Of a DNA stretch of 15,770 nucleotides, positions 6,564 through 14,432 are shown piece after piece. Origin of the DNA: Thiomicrorhabdus sp034722175. Its GTDB lineage: Bacteria > Pseudomonadota > Gammaproteobacteria > Thiomicrospirales > Thiomicrospiraceae. Within the stretch, counting starts at the first letter, position 1. Every line of letters starts with the position of its first letter. The DNA is taken from positions 1 to 15,770 of the forward strand of contig JAYENR010000096.1 of the NCBI GenBank assembly GCA_034722175.1, in the 5' to 3' direction. Under the pieces are notes generated by a model that ran no database searches, had not been told where the DNA came from, and saw only the letters and a list, made by a program, of their open reading frames with translations. Position numbers and translations under genes: made by a program.

Positions 6564-6576
6564 CTGAGCAGGCCTG
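6564..6576 (+). repeat. Recurrent 13-mer CTGAGCAGGCCTG, intergenic after the HDOD gene
   Basis: An exact copy preceded by TTTAAA and followed by TCTGATTTT. Flanking AAAATCGG (from 6545) and CTGATTTT could pair loosely around it, so it may contribute to a weak transcription stop for the HDOD gene, but the stem is poor. Confidence 0.7.
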
Positions 6577-6648
6577 TCTGATTTTCTTTAGGGTGGTCTG
6601 CCCGAATAAACCACAATTAAAAAAAAAGCTAAATGGATGTAATCTCTA

Positions 6649-6677
6649 TTAATGTGCTTATAAGAAAATGCTAAAAT
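6649..6677 (+). promoter_or_regulatory. Candidate extended -10 promoter for thrS-infC-rpmI-rplT
   Basis: TGCTAAAAT (6669-6677) is an extended -10 element, with TTAATG (6649-6654) 17 bases upstream as a weak -35. It would give thrS a leader of about 70 bases. The gap 6495-6756 otherwise holds one copy of the recurrent 13-mer and an A-tract near 6620; I see no clear tRNA-like thrS operator. Confidence 0.45.
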
Positions 6678-6756
6678 ATCTAGCTTAATTTTAATGTGAG
6701 ATCTTTGTATTTAATTCATGCAAAGGTTCTGTATCTACATCTGAGAGAAGACATCG

Positions 6757-8691
6757 ATGCCAATTATTACGTTACCGGACGGTTCTACCAAAACTTTTGA
6801 CGAAGCAGTGTCAGTCATGCAAGTGGCTGAAAGTATTGGGGCAGGCTTAGCGAAAGCAACGATCGCGGGTCGTGTAAACGGTAAGTTACAAGATGCGGGT
6901 GATCTAATCACTGAGGATGCTTCTCTAGAAATCGTCACGATGAAAGATGATGATGGTGTGCATATTATGCGTCACTCGTGTGCCCATTTAATGGGGCATG
7001 CATTAAAACAGTTATACCCTGATGTAAAAATGGCCATTGGTCCAGTAATTGATAATGGTTTCTATTATGACATCGATATGGAAACCAAAATTACGCCAGA
7101 AGATTTAACGGCCATTCAAAAACGTATGGAAGCCTTGGCGAAAACTAAGTACGCGGTAGTGAAAAAAATGACACCGCGTGATGAAGCTATTCAAACCTTT
7201 ACAGACCGTGGTGAAGACTATAAATTAGAGCTGATTCGTGATCTTAAAGATGAAACAGAGTTCGGTTTCTACCACCATGAAGAGTACGTTGATATGTGTG
7301 TTGGGCCGCACTTGCCGCACATGGGCTTTATTAAACCAAAATCAATGAAGTTGACGCATGTTGCAGGTGCATACTGGCGTGGTAACTCAGACAATAAAAT
7401 GTTACAGCGTATCTATGGTGTGGCCTTTCCAGATAAACAGCAGTTAAAAGACTATCTTCACATGATGGAAGAAGCTGAAAAGCGTGACCATCGTAAACTG
7501 GGTAAGACTCTGGACCTTTTCCACGTTGAAGATATTGCTCCAGGAATGGCTTTCTGGCATCCAAAAGGAACTGTGTTGTTCCGTATGGTTGAAGATTATA
7601 TGCGTGAGCAGTTAGTTTCAAATGACTATGAAGAGATTCGTACGCCATTGATTATGGATCGTTCATTATGGGAAAAATCTGGTCACTGGGATAAGTTCCA
7701 AGACAATATGTTTACTACAGAGACGGATAATCGTGATTATGCCGTTAAACCAATGAACTGCCCAGGTCATATTCAAGTCTTTAACCGTCACTTAAACAGC
7801 TACCGTGATCTCCCTATTCGTATCGCCGAGTTTGGTTTGGTACACCGTAATGAACCATCAGGAACGTTACATGGTTTAATGCGTGTGCGCTCATTTACAC
7901 AGGATGATGCACATATCTTCTGTACTGAAGATCAGATTCAGGAAGAAGTACAGGCGTGTATCGATTTGGTTTACCGCACCTATGCCGATTTCGGTTTTGA
8001 TAATATTGCGGTTAAATTCTCAACCCGTCCAGAACAGCGTGTCGGTTCAGACGAAGTTTGGGATCTTGCTGAAACAGCATTAGAAAATACCTTAAAAAAT
8101 GCGGGTCTAGATTATAAGTTGCAGCCGGGTGAAGGGGCGTTTTATGGTCCTAAGATTGAATTCCAGCTTAAAGACTGTATCGGTCGTGTTTGGCAGTGCG
8201 GAACCATTCAATTAGATTTTTCAATGACTCAGGCTGAACGTCTAAATGCTGTTTATGTCGGTGCGGATAATGAAAAACATCACCCAGTGATGATTCACCG
8301 TGCCATTTTAGGTTCACTTGAACGTTTTGTTGGAATTTTGGTTGAGCATTACGAAGGTAAGTTCCCAACTTGGTTGGCACCAACTCAGGCAGTAATTGCC
8401 TCAATTTCCGAAGTTCAGAACGAATATGTGGCCGATTTTACTAAAAAATTGAAAAAACATGGGTTTAGAGTCGAATCGGACTTGAGAAATGAGAAGGTAG
8501 GGTTTAAAATTCGCGAACACACTTTACAGCGTGTGCCATATATTTTGGTTGTAGGTGATCAAGAGAAAGAAAATGGCACCGTCAATGTTCGTGCAAGAGG
8601 CGGTCAAAATATGGGAAGTTTTACTTTTGAAGAATTAGTTGAGCTATTTACCCAAGACATTGCCAAGCTTGGACGAGTCGTTGAAAGCTGA
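6757..8691 (+). CDS. thrS: Threonyl-tRNA synthetase
   Basis: The 644-residue enzyme charges tRNA-Thr with threonine and has the full bacterial layout. An N-terminal TGS domain covers about 1-62. The editing domain follows, with its zinc-like site HSCAH (H73, H77) and CVGPH (C181, H185). The class II catalytic core has motif 2 around VHRNEPSGTLHGLMRVRSF (362-380) and motif 3 at GSLERFVGIL. The catalytic zinc ligands are C335 (NCPGH), H386 (DDAHIF) and H514 (MIHRA). A C-terminal anticodon-binding domain completes it. Length matches the Escherichia coli enzyme closely. The ATG is preceded by GAGAGAAG. It leads the unit with infC, rpmI and rplT, the standard gammaproteobacterial order. Confidence 0.98.
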   Translation: MPIITLPDGSTKTFDEAVSVMQVAESIGAGLAKATIAGRVNGKLQDAGDLITEDASLEIVTMKDDDGVHIMRHSCAHLMGHALKQLYPDVKMAIGPVIDNGFYYDIDMETKITPEDLTAIQKRMEALAKTKYAVVKKMTPRDEAIQTFTDRGEDYKLELIRDLKDETEFGFYHHEEYVDMCVGPHLPHMGFIKPKSMKLTHVAGAYWRGNSDNKMLQRIYGVAFPDKQQLKDYLHMMEEAEKRDHRKLGKTLDLFHVEDIAPGMAFWHPKGTVLFRMVEDYMREQLVSNDYEEIRTPLIMDRSLWEKSGHWDKFQDNMFTTETDNRDYAVKPMNCPGHIQVFNRHLNSYRDLPIRIAEFGLVHRNEPSGTLHGLMRVRSFTQDDAHIFCTEDQIQEEVQACIDLVYRTYADFGFDNIAVKFSTRPEQRVGSDEVWDLAETALENTLKNAGLDYKLQPGEGAFYGPKIEFQLKDCIGRVWQCGTIQLDFSMTQAERLNAVYVGADNEKHHPVMIHRAILGSLERFVGILVEHYEGKFPTWLAPTQAVIASISEVQNEYVADFTKKLKKHGFRVESDLRNEKVGFKIREHTLQRVPYILVVGDQEKENGTVNVRARGGQNMGSFTFEELVELFTQDIAKLGRVVES

Positions 8692-8730
8692 TAAAACTGT
8701 TGCATAATTGATAACTAAGAGGATATTGCC

Positions 8731-9288
8731 ATCGCAATCAGAAGAGGTCGTGGACGACCACAACAACCAGAAGCACCAAAAGATAATATTAACAAAGCAA
8801 TTCGAGCGAAAGAAGTTCGCTTAATTGATGCTGATGGAGAACAGGCTGGAGTTGTATCAATCCAGCAGGCGCTAGATGCAGCTGCGGAAGCGGGTATGGA
8901 TCTTGTTGAAATTTCTGGTAAAACCGTACCGCCAGTATGTCGCGTTATGGATTATGGTAAATACCTCTACCAGCAACAGAAGAAAAAGCACGAAGCGAAG
9001 AAAAAACAGAAGCAAGTGCAAGTAAAAGAAGTCAAATTCCGCCCAGGAACTGAGGAGGGAGATTATCAGGTAAAACTACGCAACCTGACAAAATTCCTAG
9101 ATAAGGGAGATCGCGTCAAGGTAACCATTTGGTTCCGTGGTCGTGAGATTACCCATAAGGAACTGGGCTTGAAGATGTTGGAGCGTATTCGGGATGATAT
9201 TCAAGAGGTTGCGACCGTTGAACAAATGCCGAAAATGGAAGGCCGTCAGATGCAAATGATGGTTGCTCCTTCAAAAAAAGGTAAGTAG
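8731..9288 (+). CDS. infC: Translation initiation factor IF-3, non-canonical ATC start
   Basis: IF-3 keeps ribosomal subunits apart and checks the initiator tRNA. The reading frame covers the whole family: N-domain with INKAIRAKEVRLIDADG, the hallmark VCRVMDYGKYLY, a lysine-rich linker (QQKKKHEAKKKQKQ), then VKEVKFRPGTEEGDYQVK and the C-domain ending EGRQMQMMVAPSKKGK. The first ATG (8896) would delete about 55 conserved residues. Upstream in frame there is no ATG, GTG or TTG in a sensible place, but an ATC at 8731 lies 7 bases after AAGAGGA, giving 185 residues. An ATT at 8725 is in frame but too close to the ribosome site. Non-canonical AUU/AUC-type starts of infC are known and allow IF-3 to repress its own translation. 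It starts 39 bases after thrS. Confidence 0.95.
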   Translation: MAIRRGRGRPQQPEAPKDNINKAIRAKEVRLIDADGEQAGVVSIQQALDAAAEAGMDLVEISGKTVPPVCRVMDYGKYLYQQQKKKHEAKKKQKQVQVKEVKFRPGTEEGDYQVKLRNLTKFLDKGDRVKVTIWFRGREITHKELGLKMLERIRDDIQEVATVEQMPKMEGRQMQMMVAPSKKGK

Positions 9289-9469
9289 TTCATTAAGTAA
9301 TTACTGCCACACAACAACTGGGACGTTTGTAAGTGTTATTTGCTTAAATGCGTTACCGGTGCAGCTCCCTCAGTGCTGTTCGTTGTTCCGAAGGATACGT
9401 ATGTATCCATTTAAAACTGAAGTGGCTCAAATTTAATTTGGGTATCGCTTAAATGCGGAGTTTCATTCA
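9289..9469 (+). promoter_or_regulatory. infC-rpmI leader, candidate L20 autoregulatory region
   Basis: The 181-base gap is long for this operon. It holds a GGATAC/GTATCC hairpin (9393-9408), a CTCAAAT/ATTTGGG hairpin (9426-9442), a GCAGC/GCTGT stem with a pyrimidine loop (9361-9379), and an 11-bp direct repeat GCTTAAATGCG (9342-9352 and 9447-9457). The second repeat abuts the rpmI ribosome site GGAG (9457-9460), and AGCTCC (9363-9368) can pair with GGAGTT (9457-9462). In other gammaproteobacteria L20 binds this interval and represses rpmI and rplT. The same function here is inferred; the structures were found by eye. Confidence 0.5.
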
Positions 9470-9667
9470 ATGCCAAAGATGAAAACAAATAGTAGTGCTA
9501 AAAAGCGCTTCTCTAAAACGGGCTCAGGTCGTTTTAAATGTAAACAGTCTCACCTTCGTCATATTTTGACTAAGAAATCGACTAAGCGTAAACGTCAACT
9601 TCGTGCTGCAAGCATGATTCATGATCACGATGTAGCGATGGTTCGCCGCATGTTACCTTACGCTTAA
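9470..9667 (+). CDS. rpmI: 50S ribosomal protein L35
   Basis: A 65-residue, highly basic protein starting MPKMKTNSSAKKRFSKTGSG and containing HILTKKSTKRKRQLR and VRRMLPYA, the conserved ends of bacterial L35. It is a component of the large ribosomal subunit. The ribosome site GGAG lies 9 bases before the ATG and may be masked by the upstream leader pairing. rplT follows after 15 bases. Confidence 0.98.
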   Translation: MPKMKTNSSAKKRFSKTGSGRFKCKQSHLRHILTKKSTKRKRQLRAASMIHDHDVAMVRRMLPYA

Positions 9668-9682
9668 TTGGAGATTTAAGAC

Positions 9683-10039
9683 ATGGCAAGAGTTAAAAGA
9701 GGTGTCATCGCACGCCGTAGACACAACAAAGTTTTAAAAGCAGCAAAAGGTTATTACGGCGCCCGTCGTAAAGTATTCCGTGTTGCTAAGCAAGCCGTTA
9801 TTAAAGCGGGTCAATATGCTTACCGTGACCGTCGTGCTAAAAAGCGTCAGTTCCGTCGTTTATGGATTGCACGTATTAACGCTGCAGCTCGTATCAACGG
9901 AATGACATATAGCCGTCTTATCGATGGTATGAATAAAGCAGATATCGCAGTGGATCGTAAGGTTCTTTCTGATATCGCTATTCATGATGCAGCAGCATTC
10001 ACTGCAATTGCAGAGAAAGCAAAAGCAGCGTTAGCTTAA
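9683..10039 (+). CDS. rplT: 50S ribosomal protein L20
   Basis: A 118-residue basic protein with the family pattern: MARVKRGVIARRRHNKVLK, AKGYYGARRKVFRVAKQAV, YAYRDRRAKKRQFRRLWIARINAAAR and a C-terminal helical part ending KAKAALA. L20 is needed early in assembly of the large subunit and in relatives represses its own operon by binding the rpmI leader. GGAG precedes the ATG by 9 bases. It is the last gene of the thrS unit, followed by a strong terminator. Confidence 0.98.
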   Translation: MARVKRGVIARRRHNKVLKAAKGYYGARRKVFRVAKQAVIKAGQYAYRDRRAKKRQFRRLWIARINAAARINGMTYSRLIDGMNKADIAVDRKVLSDIAIHDAAAFTAIAEKAKAALA

Positions 10040-10087
10040 TCGCTTTTGTTGTTATTACTGGCCAGATTCTTGGCTAGTAAGACCCAT

Positions 10088-10136
10088 AAATAGGGGGCAT
10101 GAGTTAGAAACTTAACTTTTGTCCCCTATTTTTTTG
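10088..10136 (+). terminator. Rho-independent terminator of the thrS-infC-rpmI-rplT unit
   Basis: AAATAGGGGGCA (10088-10099) pairs with TGTCCCCTATTT (10120-10131), a 12-bp stem with one G-U pair, followed directly by a run of T. The 20-base loop can itself form a short GTTA/TAAC stem. Confidence 0.9.
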
Positions 10137-10185
10137 ATCAATTGGCTATAAAAGAACGTTTTTATTATCGATTCAAATTTGTGAA

Positions 10186-10213
10186 TTTGTAGTTTAAAGT
10201 GTTGTTTTATATT
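10186..10213 (+). promoter_or_regulatory. Weak candidate promoter for pheST-ihfA
   Basis: TTTGTA (10186-10191) and TATATT (10208-10213) are spaced by 16 bases. After the terminator at 10136 the pheS unit needs its own promoter, and this AT-rich interval is the only place for it, but the -35 match is poor. The remaining leader to 10292 contains a 6-bp GAAACC/GGTTTC dyad (10225-10253) without a T-run. Confidence 0.3.
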
Positions 10214-10292
10214 CAATTTCTAAAGAAACCAACGCAGATTGTATTTAGGTTTCAAAACTCTTTAAGATTATTCGTTTAAGGCATTCCAAATC

Positions 10293-11291
10293 ATGCAAGA
10301 ACAACTTCAAGCCATTATTTCACAAGCACAGCTAGCGGTTGACGATGTCAATGAGTTAAGCCAGCTTGATGAACTTCGTGTTCAGTTCCTAGGTAAAAAA
10401 GGCCAACTGACAGACATTATGAAAACTTTGGGTAAGTTATCACCTGAAGAACGTCCAAAAGCGGGACAGTTAATTAATGAAGCCAAACAAACCGTACAGA
10501 GCATTTTAAATGCGAAAAAGAAACAGCTAGATGATGCTGTGTTAGCTAAACAACTTGCTGAAGAAACCATTGATGTCACACTTCCTGGGCGTGATGTAGA
10601 TTTAGGTAGCTTGCATCCAGTTACCCGTACTTTACACCGTATTGAAACGTTGTTTTCTAAAGCAGGTTTTGATGTTGAGACTGGGCCTGAAATTGAAGAT
10701 GATTGGCATAATTTTGAAGCCTTAAATATTCCTGAAACGCACCCTGCGCGTGCGATGCACGATACCTTCTATATCAATGAAAATACGGTATTAAGAACCC
10801 ATACTTCAGGTGTGCAGATTCGTACTATGGAAAACAAGAATCCACCAATGCGTATTATCGCACCAGGGCGTGTTTATCGTTGTGACTCTGATCAGACTCA
10901 CACTCCGATGTTCCATCAGGTAGAAGGATTAATTATTGAAAAGAACGCAAGCTTTGCTCAGTTACGTACTTTGATTATTGAATTTTTACGTCAGTTCTTT
11001 GAAGATGAAAACCTTAAAGTTCGCTTTAGACCTTCTTACTTTCCATTTACTGAACCATCAGCGGAAGTCGATATTGCCACTAACCTGTTTGGTGACGGTC
11101 GTTGGATCGAAGTATTAGGATGTGGAATGGTGCACCCAAATGTACTGAAAAATGTTGGGGTTGATCCAGATGAATATACAGGGTTAGCATTTGGACTTGG
11201 GGTAGAACGTTTAGCGATGTTACGTTACAACGTAAAAGATCTACGTCAGTTCTTTGAAAACGATTTACGTTTCCTTAAGCAATTTAAATAG
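10293..11291 (+). CDS. pheS: Phenylalanyl-tRNA synthetase, alpha subunit
   Basis: The 332-residue protein carries the catalytic core of the heterotetrameric (alpha-beta)2 PheRS that charges tRNA-Phe. An N-terminal coiled-coil arm covers about 1-90 (LRVQFLGKKGQLT, PEERPKAGQLINEAK). The class II core has motif 2 GRVYRCDSDQTHTPMFHQVEG (192-212), RFRPSYFPFTEPSAEVDI (244-261), and motif 3 GLAFGLGVERLAMLRY (297-312). The length is normal. The ribosome site is weak and distant (AAGG, 13 bases before the ATG), though the start residues MQEQLQ are typical of the family. pheT follows after 31 bases. Confidence 0.98.
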   Translation: MQEQLQAIISQAQLAVDDVNELSQLDELRVQFLGKKGQLTDIMKTLGKLSPEERPKAGQLINEAKQTVQSILNAKKKQLDDAVLAKQLAEETIDVTLPGRDVDLGSLHPVTRTLHRIETLFSKAGFDVETGPEIEDDWHNFEALNIPETHPARAMHDTFYINENTVLRTHTSGVQIRTMENKNPPMRIIAPGRVYRCDSDQTHTPMFHQVEGLIIEKNASFAQLRTLIIEFLRQFFEDENLKVRFRPSYFPFTEPSAEVDIATNLFGDGRWIEVLGCGMVHPNVLKNVGVDPDEYTGLAFGLGVERLAMLRYNVKDLRQFFENDLRFLKQFK

Positions 11292-11322
11292 ACCACAACC
11301 ACTTGGATAAGAGAAAAAGAAT

Positions 11323-13713
11323 ATGAAATTTAGTGAAAACTGGTTAAGAGAGTGGTCAAACCCAGAGTGGGACACTCACACATTATCTGAAGGATTAAGT
11401 CTAGCGGGTCTAGAAGTAGATGGTGCTGAGCCTGTGGCTGGTGCATTTACCAATGTGGTGGTGGGTCATGTATTCTCGGTTGAGAAACACCCTGATGCAG
11501 ACAAGTTAAATATTACCCAAGTTGATATTGGTGATGAAGAGCCCGTCCAGATTGTGTGTGGTGCTAAAAACGTTGTTGCAGGCATGAAAGCATGTTGTGC
11601 CAAAGTCGGTGCGGTTCTGCCAGGTGACTTCAAAATTAAAAAAGCTAAACTACGTGGTGTGCCGTCACACGGCATGTTATGTGGTGCCACTGAGATCGGT
11701 CTAGCAGATGATGGTGTTGATGGATTGTTTGTACTGCCTGAAGATGCACCTGTTGGTATGGATGTTCGTGAGTATCTAGACTTAAACGATCAAATTATCG
11801 ATGTTGATTTAACCCCTAATCGTGCAGATTGTTTTAGCATTATTGGGCTGGCTCGTGATGTCCATGCGGTGAGTGGTGCGCCGTTTACTCAGCCATTTGA
11901 AGACAAAGAGATGGCTGGGTCAGAGGCCTGTTCACAGGCTATCAATATCTTAGAACCGGCATCGTGCCCTAAGTATTTAGGTTGTGTGGTCACGGGCTTT
12001 GACGCTAATGCTAAAACACCATTGTGGATGGTTCAAAAGCTATTACGTGGTGGCATTCGTTCTTTAAGTTTGGTGGTGGATATTACCAACTACGTGCTTT
12101 TAGAACTTGGTCAGCCGATGCACGCATTTGATTTGGATAAATTACAAGGTTCTATTCAGGTTCGTAATGCTCAAGCTGGTGAAAAGTTAGTCACGCTTGA
12201 TGAAAAGGAAGTATCGCTACAAGACGACACTCTAGTTATTGCCGATGACAGTGGTGCGATTGCACTGGCTGGAATTATGGGTGGCCTATCTACTTCAGTA
12301 ACAGACACTACCACCTCTATTTTCTTTGAAAGTGCTCATTTTGCACGTTTAGCTATTACGGGTAAAGCACGTAAATATGGTTTGCATACAGACTCTTCAA
12401 TGCGTTTTGAGCGTGGTGTTGATCCAATGCTACCTGAGCGTGCTTTAAACCGTGCATTAGATCTATTTACACAAATTGCAGGCGGAACGGTTAGTGCGAT
12501 TGAGTCTGTAGTGGCTGATGAGTATCTTCCAAAAGCAGCGACCATTGAACTACGTCGTGCCACGATCAGTAGCCGTCTAGGTGTGGATGTGACCGATGCG
12601 GGTGTGGAATCTATTTTTGAAGGACTGGGGTTCTCAATTGAATCAAGTGACAGTGGCTGGAATGTCACCGCACCGTCTTTCCGTTTTGATATGGCGATTG
12701 AGATGGATTTGATTGAAGAGATTGGCCGTATTTACGGTTACAACAACCTTCCTGAAACGCCAGTGATGGCGCCAATGACATTAAATGAACTGCCAGAGTC
12801 AGAACAAGAGCTGTATGCGTTAAAGACCAGCCTTGTACAACGTGGTTTTAACGAAGTTGTTACCTATAGCTTTGTTGAAGAAGACAAACAAAAGTTGATT
12901 GCACCAGATCTGCCGTATGTATTGCTTCAAAATCCGATCTCGGATGATATGAAAGCAATGCGTACCACATTATTTCCAGGTCTATTACAAAGTATTGCTT
13001 ATAACCAAAACCGTCAGCAGCCGCGTGTGCGTCTGTTTGAAAGTGGTTTAGTGTTCTACAAAAATGACACTGACCCAACGGGTGCCACACAAATTCCAAT
13101 GTTCGCGGGTGCGCTTGTTGGTTCAGTTGCTGATTCAGGGTGGGATGAAGTCGAGCGTAAAGCAGACTTCTTTGACTTGAAAGGGGATGTAGAAACCCTG
13201 TTAAGAATGAGTCACCAGTTAGGTAAGATTCGTTTTGAACCTTGTAACCATCCTGCGTTACATCCTGGTCAATCAGCAGCATTGATCAAAGATGGTAAGG
13301 AAGTTGGGGTGATGGGTAAATTGCATCCACAATTGGTAAAATCGATGGGTGTCAGTGGTGATGTCTTCCTGTTCCAGGTTCGCCAAGATGCAATTATGAC
13401 TATGGAAGTACCTGCAGCAAAAGCGATCTCGAAGTTCCCAGAAGTACAGCGAGATTTAGCGTTTGTGGTTGATGAAGTGACTCCAGTTCAGTCTTTACTG
13501 GATGCTGTGATGCAAGTAGAGTCAGAGATTCTTCAGTCGGTTGATCTATTTGATATCTACCGTGGTCAAGGTATTGAAGTTGACCAGAAGAGTGTCGCAA
13601 TTACATTAAAAATTCAACACCAAGATCGTACACTTCAGGATGAAGAGGTCGATAGTTTGGTGGAGCAAGTGTTGGCTTCTGCTAAGCAGGCCGTCAATGC
13701 TGTTTTACGTTAA
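11323..13713 (+). CDS. pheT: Phenylalanyl-tRNA synthetase, beta subunit
   Basis: The 796-residue protein is full length. Domains in order are an N-terminal B1 region; an EMAP-like tRNA-binding B2 domain at about 40-150 (HPDADKLNITQVDIG, SHGMLCGATEIGL); the B3/B4 editing domain (LTPNRADCFSIIGLARDV, ITNYVLLELGQPMHAFD, IAGIMGG-like LAGIMGG); B5; a catalytic-like core (MRTTLFPGLLQSI, NHPALHPGQ); and a C-terminal FDX-ACB anticodon-binding domain from about 700 (KFPEVQRDLAFVV to the end). The beta subunit binds tRNA and hydrolyses mis-made Tyr-tRNA-Phe. ihfA follows directly. Confidence 0.98.
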   Translation: MKFSENWLREWSNPEWDTHTLSEGLSLAGLEVDGAEPVAGAFTNVVVGHVFSVEKHPDADKLNITQVDIGDEEPVQIVCGAKNVVAGMKACCAKVGAVLPGDFKIKKAKLRGVPSHGMLCGATEIGLADDGVDGLFVLPEDAPVGMDVREYLDLNDQIIDVDLTPNRADCFSIIGLARDVHAVSGAPFTQPFEDKEMAGSEACSQAINILEPASCPKYLGCVVTGFDANAKTPLWMVQKLLRGGIRSLSLVVDITNYVLLELGQPMHAFDLDKLQGSIQVRNAQAGEKLVTLDEKEVSLQDDTLVIADDSGAIALAGIMGGLSTSVTDTTTSIFFESAHFARLAITGKARKYGLHTDSSMRFERGVDPMLPERALNRALDLFTQIAGGTVSAIESVVADEYLPKAATIELRRATISSRLGVDVTDAGVESIFEGLGFSIESSDSGWNVTAPSFRFDMAIEMDLIEEIGRIYGYNNLPETPVMAPMTLNELPESEQELYALKTSLVQRGFNEVVTYSFVEEDKQKLIAPDLPYVLLQNPISDDMKAMRTTLFPGLLQSIAYNQNRQQPRVRLFESGLVFYKNDTDPTGATQIPMFAGALVGSVADSGWDEVERKADFFDLKGDVETLLRMSHQLGKIRFEPCNHPALHPGQSAALIKDGKEVGVMGKLHPQLVKSMGVSGDVFLFQVRQDAIMTMEVPAAKAISKFPEVQRDLAFVVDEVTPVQSLLDAVMQVESEILQSVDLFDIYRGQGIEVDQKSVAITLKIQHQDRTLQDEEVDSLVEQVLASAKQAVNAVLR
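11933..11945 (-). repeat. Degenerate copy of the recurrent 13-mer, inside pheT
   Basis: The minus strand reads GTGAACAGGCCTC, which matches 11 of 13 positions of CTGARCAGGCCTG, differing only at the two ends. It is the only copy on the minus strand. Confidence 0.35.
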
Positions 13714-13739
13714 TGTTAAAGTATAAGGATAATAACAAG

Positions 13740-14042
13740 ATGACAACATCAACTCTAACCAAAGCGGACATTGCTCAAAATCTATCAGACACGTTTGGTT
13801 TTAATAAACGTGAGTCAAAAGAAATTGTCGAGCAGTTCTATGATCAAATCAGTGATGTATTGATTTCAGGCGAGCAAATCAAATTATCAGGGTTTGGTAA
13901 CTTTGAATTAAGAGACAAATCTTCACGTCCAGGACGTAATCCAAGAACAGGTGAAGATGTTCCCATTTCTGCAAGAAGAGTGGTAACATTTAAGCCAGGT
14001 CAAAAACTGCGTGCACAAATAGATAATCATGGCGAAGTCTAA
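13740..14042 (+). CDS. ihfA: Integration host factor alpha subunit
   Basis: A 100-residue DNA-bending protein of the HU/IHF family; with IhfB it forms the IHF heterodimer that bends DNA in transcription, replication and recombination. The start TKADIAQNLSDTFGFNKRESK, the segment LSGFGNFELRDKSSRPGRNPRTGED (with the DNA-intercalating proline arm RNPRTGE) and the end VTFKPGQKLRAQI match IhfA. ATG at 13740 is chosen over one at 13713, which would overlap the pheT stop by one base and add nine non-family residues; TAAGGA lies 10 bases before 13740. The pheT-ihfA linkage is the usual gammaproteobacterial one. Confidence 0.97.
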   Translation: MTTSTLTKADIAQNLSDTFGFNKRESKEIVEQFYDQISDVLISGEQIKLSGFGNFELRDKSSRPGRNPRTGEDVPISARRVVTFKPGQKLRAQIDNHGEV

Positions 14043-14421
14043 AATACAGACACAACCTCAATTAGAAATTGAGTTACCAGATAAAAAATATTTCACGATC
14101 GGTGAAGTATCTGAGCTGTGTGACTTAAAATCTCATGTGTTACGTTATTGGGAACAAGTGTTCCCACAGCTAGAGCCTAGCAAGCGCAGTGGACGTCGCT
14201 ATTATCAACGCAGTGATGTTGAATTGATTTTTGAAATCAAAAGTCTTCTGCACGATCAGGGTTATACCATTGATGGTGCAAAAGCACGTCTAGCCAGCAA
14301 TAAAGTGAGCATAGCTGAAGCAGATGTGCCTGAAGAAAAACACAGTGCTTTAGCACAACTGCAACTGATCAAAAAAGAACTTAAAGAGTTCCGTACCTAC
14401 CTATCTACTAAATACAAATAA
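14029..14421 (+). CDS. MerR-family transcriptional regulator
   Basis: The 130-residue protein has an N-terminal winged helix of MerR type (YFTIGEVSELCDLKSHVLRYWEQVFPQL, 21-48, then RSGRRYYQRSDVELIFEIKSLL), followed by GYTIDGAKARL and a short C-terminal helical part (LAQLQLIKKELKEF), a likely dimerisation coiled coil. There is no extended effector domain and there are no cysteine metal ligands, unlike metal-sensing MerR proteins, so its signal is unknown. It overlaps the end of ihfA by 14 bases and has no ribosome site of its own, pointing to translational coupling. A MerR gene between ihfA and tRNA-Pro is a conserved arrangement that also occurs in pseudomonads. Confidence 0.92.
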   Translation: MAKSKIQTQPQLEIELPDKKYFTIGEVSELCDLKSHVLRYWEQVFPQLEPSKRSGRRYYQRSDVELIFEIKSLLHDQGYTIDGAKARLASNKVSIAEADVPEEKHSALAQLQLIKKELKEFRTYLSTKYK

Positions 14422-14432
14422 CGTGTTTCAAA

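Noticed and set aside
6590..6627. GTGGT/ACCAC dyad followed by a run of A after the HDOD gene.
   Set aside because: For the plus-strand gene a T-run is needed, and no minus-strand gene ends here.
7331..7648. Long minus-strand reading frame inside thrS (and similar ones inside pheT and the TonB gene).
   Set aside because: They are antisense to well-supported conserved genes, have no family likeness and no ribosome sites.
10225..10253. GAAACC/GGTTTC dyad in the pheS leader as an attenuator.
   Set aside because: Only 6 bp with a 17-base loop, no T-run and no competing hairpin was found.
10199..10279. A GTG-started 26-codon reading frame with five Phe codons before pheS, recalling the pheM attenuation peptide.
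   Set aside because: There is no ribosome site, the region is simply T-rich, no terminator hairpin with T-run follows it, and the likeliest -10 box lies inside it.
13682..13694. CTAAGCAGGCCGT near the end of pheT as another copy of the recurrent motif.
   Set aside because: Three mismatches including two in the palindromic core; within chance similarity.
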